DNA of 64,000 nucleotides from Brachionus manjavacas (lineage: Eukaryota > Rotifera > Eurotatoria > Ploima > Brachionidae): assembly GCA_019054805.1 (NCBI GenBank), contig JAHQIY010000011.1, positions 1,245,001 to 1,309,000 of the forward strand. The letters are read 5' to 3'. Below the pieces are notes generated by a model. The model was not told where the DNA came from. It worked only from the letters and a program-made list of their open reading frames with translations, and made no database searches. The first letter of the stretch is position 1; each line of letters starts with the position of its first letter. Shown here piece by piece: positions 59,206 to 64,000 of the stretch. The position numbers were made by a program, and so were the translations under genes.

Positions 59206-60342
59206 TTCATTTTATTGTTGTTGAAATACCAACACAAATTCCAGTTCCCAAAAATAAAAAGTAAAAAAAAATTGATCGAATTTATTACTTATTAAAGGAC
59301 TATGATGAAAATAAAAAAGGAAATTTTTTTTGATTTTTAAATTAATTGATAATTTTTTTTATTTAAAGATTCTTTTGAAAAATAATAAAAAAAAATTAAA
59401 TAATTTAATTAAATGTCTGTAAAAACACCATTTTTAGAAAGAAAAACTTTGAACTGTGATTAATTTAGGTTTTTTTTTTTCAATTTTTTTTTATCATTTA
59501 TATAATAGATAAAGAAATAACAATCAATTAATCATCTTTTTTTTTGAATCAGCTTTACTTAGACTGCCTCTTTATTTAAACTTATTGAGTTGAGCTGAAA
59601 GAAAGTCATGATTGTTCAAATACAAACGACAATTCTCTTTTGAAGCCTCGAAATTGAATTTTTCTGACGGAACTATACATTACCATATCCTCTTCGTCAT
59701 TATTTTAACAATTCGTTTCTTTGATTTGCACCATTTAAAATCAATTCATTTATTTATTTATTATTAGCACCCATTCATGGGAAGATATTTCAGGAATTAT
59801 TTTGAACTTTTTTGTTGTTAAAAAATTTGATTCCTGTAACGTGACCAATTTTCTATCAAATTGTCCCTGACTCTCATAAAATCTCTCAATGGTAGTCGAT
59901 CTCTAAATATCGCTTATTCTTTGATATAATTGTTCATTAATTTAATAATATAGCATTTATTATTGTTCAATCATATAATATTTTCCTTATAAGAACTTAT
60001 GTGTACTCATGTTTCAATTAATCATATGTTAAATTTTTGAATGGTTATTACTTCTCAAATTTTTACTACTAATAAAATAAAATAACTATTTATTTAATGA
60101 TCTGCTATTAAAAATAATATAATTGCTACTTTGAGAAAAAAAATTGCGTCATGAGAAAATATAAGCTATAAATTATTATATATATAAAAATGGATTAAGA
60201 CAATTTTAAAAACACTATATTTAAATATTAAAGTTATATATCGTAAGTATATGCATGAAGTTTTTACTTTTTTTCACACATTTGGCTTTTAAATATTAAG
60301 ATAATGCCAAAGTTTGATTTGAAAACATAAATTAAAAATCTA
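59206..60342. other. intergenic AT-rich spacer
   Basis: No gene, RNA or element recognised between the RalGPS 3' end and the left end of the Tigger-like element. Confidence 0.45.
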
Positions 60343-61066
60343 CAGTCAAATCTACAGTAAACGAATGAGTTGGGCGGAAAAAAACCTATTTGTTAAATAA
60401 AATTTCGTTGTATCAAAATTCCTATACAAAACGATGGGAAAAGATTATTTTAAAAACCAAATTAAAATAAAACAAAAAGCCATGTTTTTAAGTTTTTATT
60501 TAAAAAAATCATCAATTTATGTTTGTATTTTATTTGTTTGGCTTATAAAATTTTCCATTTTATATAAGTTTTCAATCATTGAATTTCAATCATAATTGTC
60601 GATAAACAGCAAAATCTTTCGATTTTCAGCTATTAATCGATGTTCCATTTGGTTAACCATTCTTTGAAAATTCGGTTATTCATCCACGCGTTTTTATTGT
60701 TTCGGTGATAAACAGGTAAATTATTTTTCGATATATCTTTGAAGCATCTAGGATTCTCTGAATTAGAAATCACCAATTGCTTCAATTTATCAGAACCGTC
60801 CATATTACAGCAAAATAGTAAAGTAATGCTTTCTTTTGAAACTTTGTTGATGTCACATTTGATCTGTTTGTAATGCATTGTTCGTTCTGGTAAAGCTCTA
60901 TAAAATAGCGCAGTTTCATCGGCATTGTATATGTCTTTTATGTCATAATCTTGAATCAAATCTGGCAAAACGTTTTCGACCAAATTTTCAACAATTTCTT
61001 TATCATCCAAACCCGCTTCACCATTTGATATTTTCAATGAGAGATTGTTACGATCTTTTAGATTTG

Positions 61067-62140
61067 GCAACATCGCTTTTTTTCACTATTTTTTCACTAT
61101 TTTACAACTCCTCCCATACATAATTTTTTGCGGTACTTTATTAGATTAAGACGTGAAATAATTATAAATGCAGCGTTAAAAAAATTAATTTTAATACTAA
61201 TTAGTTGCTTTTTTTCACTATTGCAATAATTGCAATTTTATATTAATCTTATTACGCTTAACTTGCAATACAAATTTAATTAATACTACAACTCAGATTA
61301 AGACCTATATTCTAAAAATTAAATACTCAATTAAATGATGGATGAATATATGAATTTGAAATTGAATACTCACTTACAAGTATACTATTTGAAATTTAAA
61401 AAAAAACTTAAAATGGAATTTAAAACCATAAAAATTATCAACACCAACCACGAAAAACCAATGTTGTTTGTTGACGATTATCTTTATTATAAAAATCAAG
61501 TAAAGCCAAATGGGAATTTTTATTGGCGCTGCAAAGAATATTTTTCATCATGCAACTGTCAGGCTTCAAATACCACTCCTGGTCTTAACACTGAAACAGT
61601 TAGTTTGAGCAAAAAAGGCCATACAAATATGATTCGTCTTTGCAAGAGTATCCTTATTTACTTGAAAACCTAAAACAATTTCTCAATTTAAAATATTTAT
61701 CAAGCTTATGGTGTTAATTTAACAGAACATTGGGATTTTAGTTACGTCAAAAATATTCCAGTTCAAACGAATGGTTATGATTGTGGAGTATTTGTGTGTA
61801 AATTTGGTGAGATTTTATCTAAAGGCTCAAATAATTTTTTGTTTTTGGCAAAAGACATGAATTTTAATCGCCGTAATATTTTACTTTCAATTTTAAAAAA
61901 TTTTGTTCATTAGACTTTATTTACTAATTTTTTGGTTTTTTTATTTTTTTGCATAATTTGCATTTGTATAGCTTAATTAACGCCTTCTTTTTTTTTAATT
62001 TTATTATAATACAAAAATAATAAATTTACTGGTCAATTATAATTAGTCGCTTTTTTTCAGTGTTTTTTTTTAACTTTAGCCGCTTTTTTCACTTACTTGC
62101 CAATTATTGAACAATGATAGTGAAAAAAAGCGATGATACG
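61067..62140. mobile_element. MULE-like element, 1.07 kb, carrying FLYWCH and Ulp1 parts
   Basis: Flanked by the 9-bp direct repeat TTAGATTTG (61058-61066 and 62141-62149). Ends are inverted: GCAACATCGCTTTTTTTCAC and CGTATCATCGCTTTTTTTCA. The motif CGCTTTTTTTCACTA is repeated near both ends (61210, 62047, 62082). Removing the element and one repeat rejoins the Tigger transposase at its NLK position. It has no transposase core. Confidence 0.82.
61335..61913 (+). pseudogene. FLYWCH zinc finger joined to an Ulp1/C48 protease tail
   Basis: ATG 61335 (or ATG 61411, before FLYWCH) opens a frame with a FLYWCH-like domain: DDYLYYKNQVKPNGNFYWRC, then FSSCNCQASN and KKGHTN (Trp, Cys and His in FLYWCH spacing). 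It stops at 61671-61673. An overlapping frame codes YPYLLENLKQFLNLKYLS and a third (61692-61913) codes YGVNLTEHWDFSYVKNIPV, QTNGYDCGVFVCKFGEILSK and a C-terminal KNFVH. QTNGYDCGVF holds the catalytic Gln and Cys of SUMO proteases of the Ulp1/C48 family. The upstream half with the catalytic His and Asp is missing. Ulp1-like genes are known passengers of some MULEs. The simplest view is a long internal deletion that joined the first and last parts of a larger MULE gene set, followed by two frameshifts. Not expected to be an active protease. Confidence 0.7.
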
Positions 62141-62599
62141 TTAGATTTGATAAACAACCTGGACTGGCTTTGAAATCAGTGTGTCCGAGCATACTGGCAA
62201 ATTTATTGCTTTTAACTGAATTTCGATACCGCTGATTATTACGTTATTGTAACGTTTCATTTCGTAAAACCAATCAAGAAACGGTTTGTCAACGTCAGGA
62301 TAATCTGGAAGTTTTATTTTTTTTCGATCCGGTCTTATCAAATTGCTTTCATAAGCCTCTAATATTTTGTCTTTTTGGCCAAGTATTGTTGAAATTGTGG
62401 ACGGATAAACATCATATTCATATGCGAGATTCTTCGTTTTTTTGCTATTTTTGTGTGATTTAATAATATTATATTTTGTTTCAAAAGTTAAGACTTTTCG
62501 TTTTTTCCTGAATCGATTTCTTTGTTTTCATTTTAATTAGATACAGCAATTTTACAAATACAAAAACAAAAAAGCATTTATATTTTTTCTTTTCTTAAT

Positions 62600-62849
62600 C
62601 AGTCAATAAAAATTAATAGTATTTATTTTTATTTATTTATTTGTTTTCTGTACCGAGCTAAAGCTCCTTCAGAATAAATAAAAAATAAAATAAAAAAATA
62701 AAATAAAAATAAAATTAAAGTAAATAAAATTAGATAAAAAAAAAAAGAATCAAGAGATAAAGAAAATAGAGTAAATACGCTAAAAAAAATTAAAGTTGAA
62801 AAGACATAAATTGGAAAAGATTGTTTCATGTGGCACATGTTTAAATAGT
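62600..62849 (-). repeat. 3' end of the right-edge LINE: hairpin and AAAT tail
   Basis: After the ORF stop the minus strand carries TTCTGAAGGAGCTTTAGCTC, a GAGCT/AGCTC stem-loop, then GGTACAGAAAACAAATAAAT and further AAATA units. The same hairpin and tail mark the LINE ends at 11300, 10970-11010 and 22962-23010, so this is the family's 3' recognition end for reverse transcription. Confidence 0.7.
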
Positions 62850-64000
62850 TCAAGTTTTAGGAAAAAAAGAAGAAATAGTAAGGTAGCAATTACACAATGG
62901 AGTTGGGTATTCAATATATCTCGATTCGAAACCTTCTTTGTATTCCATCACCAGTCTTACAACCAATGGAATAGAATGACTCAGTCCTGTCCCAACATAT
63001 TTCTCGCTCAACTCAAAAAGACGATTCGAGACTGTTAGTAATTTTAGTTTATTAAAAGCTTCATGTTGCACGATGTTGGAGGGAGTATCATATTTTAACT
63101 TAAGGATAAATCTGAATGCTGTATTCTGAATTACATGTAGTTTTTTGATATCATTTTCTGAAAATGAATTCAAGCAAGGAAAAGAATAGTCTAAAATAGA
63201 TCCGACTAAAGATTTATATAAATTTCCTAGTGTGTTTTGAGTGAGACCCCATTTTTTGTTTGACAATATATTAATAATATTTAGCCTTTTGTTGCAGCGT
63301 TCTTTAATTTCGTCTACTAGTATATTAAAGTTTAACTTAGAATCAAATTTAATACCAAGAAGTTTGATTTCTTTTTGGCTCACTATTCTGTTTACATAGA
63401 TTTTTAAGTTAAGATAATCACCCTCTTTTTTGTACCTAGAAAAGACTACTGAACACGACTTTTCAACTGATATCTTCATTTTCCATTTAATAAGCCATTG
63501 TTCTAGTTCGTTGGTGTATTTATTAATCTTATTTTCTAGGTTCCCCTTTTTGTTATAAATGAAGAATGTAACTAGATCATCTGCGAAAAGCAGAGAGTAT
63601 TCATTATTTGTTTTGTTTCTTTTGGGGATGTCATTGATATATATACTAAATAAAAGAGGAATAATTACTGAGCCTTGAGGAACACTTGCAGTTATTTGAT
63701 ATTCATCACTCAAATGGTCATTCACATTTACCTTATATGTCCTACTATCTAAAAAGGATCTAATCCAGTTTGTCAAGTAATGAGGTGGATTCATTTTAAT
63801 CAATTTAAAAAGTAGACCTTCATGCCAAACCCTATCAAAGGCTTTAGAAATATCAAAAAACAGACCACAAACTCTTTTTTTTCTATTAAGTGATTCCACG
63901 ATTTTTTGAATTAAAAAGAAAAGATTATCTGATGTTCGCCGGTGTTTCCTAAATCCACATTGCTCCTGGATAAGGAGTGAATTTTGTTCCAAATAATTGT
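62850..64000 (-). CDS. non-LTR retrotransposon reverse transcriptase, 5' end beyond the window
   Basis: The frame is open from the window's right edge to TAA 62850-62852, at least 382 codons. Reverse transcriptase motifs are intact: GFRKHRRTSDNLF, VCGLFFDISKAFDRVWH (motif A with the first catalytic Asp), SVPQGSVIIPLLFSIYIND (motif B), EYSLLFADDLVTFF (FADD, motif C), EIKLLGIKFDSKLNF (thumb) and a C-terminal domain with SNKKWGLTQNTLGNLYKSLV and CLNSFSENDIKKLHVIQN. It copies element RNA into DNA at the nick site. The family looks like jockey/CR1-type. Any endonuclease and ORF1 lie outside the window. No stop or frameshift within the visible part, so this is the youngest LINE copy here. Truncated relatives lie at 9541-10920 and 11300-11705. 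Confidence 0.88.
   Translation of the reverse strand, partial: NYLEQNSLLIQEQCGFRKHRRTSDNLFFLIQKIVESLNRKKRVCGLFFDISKAFDRVWHEGLLFKLIKMNPPHYLTNWIRSFLDSRTYKVNVNDHLSDEYQITASVPQGSVIIPLLFSIYINDIPKRNKTNNEYSLLFADDLVTFFIYNKKGNLENKINKYTNELEQWLIKWKMKISVEKSCSVVFSRYKKEGDYLNLKIYVNRIVSQKEIKLLGIKFDSKLNFNILVDEIKERCNKRLNIINILSNKKWGLTQNTLGNLYKSLVGSILDYSFPCLNSFSENDIKKLHVIQNTAFRFILKLKYDTPSNIVQHEAFNKLKLLTVSNRLFELSEKYVGTGLSHSIPLVVRLVMEYKEGFESRYIEYPTPLCNCYLTISSFFPKT

Larger units (their letters stand above)
60343..62531 (-). pseudogene. Tigger/pogo (CENP-B-like) transposase, split by a MULE
   Basis: ATG 62531 leads, after a one-base shift, into a CENP-B-type HTH (LTFETKYNIIKSHKNSKKTK, NLAYEYDVYPSTISTILG, KDKILEAYES) and the second HTH (DVDKPFLDWFYEMKRYNN, SGIEIQLKA). 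Another frameshift precedes MLGHTDFKASPGCLSN. A 1074-bp insertion follows (61067-62140). The gene resumes at 61073 with LPNLKDRNNLSLKISNGEAG, the DDE core DIYNADETALFYRALPERT, ESITLLFCCNMDGSDKLK, PRCFKDISKNNLPVYHRNNK and AWMNNRIFKEWLTKW. After TAA a shifted frame gives RLIAENRKILLFIDNYD, carrying the second catalytic Asp, ending near 60540. The third acidic residue was not found. Left terminus TACAGTCAAATCTACAGTAA at 60341 resembles Tigger ends inserted at TA; the right terminus is not visible. Dead copy. Confidence 0.78.

Overview
This is an AT-rich animal genome window (roughly three quarters A+T by eye) with short spliced introns, long gene-poor stretches and a dense layer of decayed transposons. 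Metazoan genes (APMAP-like propeller proteins, a class A GPCR, a RalGPS-type Ras-family exchange factor) exclude a prokaryote. The base composition, introns of about 40-60 nt in the small genes and the transposon mix suggest a monogonont rotifer such as Brachionus. That assignment is an inference.

Layout. 1-4.4 kb: two tandem APMAP-like genes on the minus strand, each reconstructed here as five exons, with partly different introns. 6.2-7.5 kb: an intronless GPCR on the minus strand. 9.2-23 kb: a transposon graveyard with non-LTR retrotransposon pieces, a broken Tnp2-like transposase gene (14.5-18.4 kb), and directly behind it a broken KWLD/BEN-like gene (12.4-14.2 kb). Into these, four dated insertions can be read from target-site duplications: a hAT-type MITE with an 8-bp duplication, and three Mutator-like (MULE) elements with 9-bp duplications. 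23-33 kb: gene-poor AT-rich DNA with hairpins and small inverted-repeat elements.

33.2-55.8 kb: three near-identical tandem copies of a 7.5-kb unit. Each unit carries the first two coding exons of a RalGPS gene with its upstream region. Only after the third copy comes the rest of the gene, a single GC-rich exon (57029-58732). Copies 1 and 2 therefore hold start-containing first exons with no private gene body. They could be alternative promoters, repeated exons, or an assembly or copy-number feature.

59.2-64 kb: a decayed Tigger/pogo-type transposase on the minus strand, split by a 1.07-kb MULE-like element (9-bp duplication) that joins a FLYWCH zinc finger to the tail of an Ulp1 protease. 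The window ends inside the open reverse transcriptase of a non-LTR retrotransposon running off the right edge.

Splice sites and reading frames were worked out by hand. Family names rest on recognised motifs, not on database searches.
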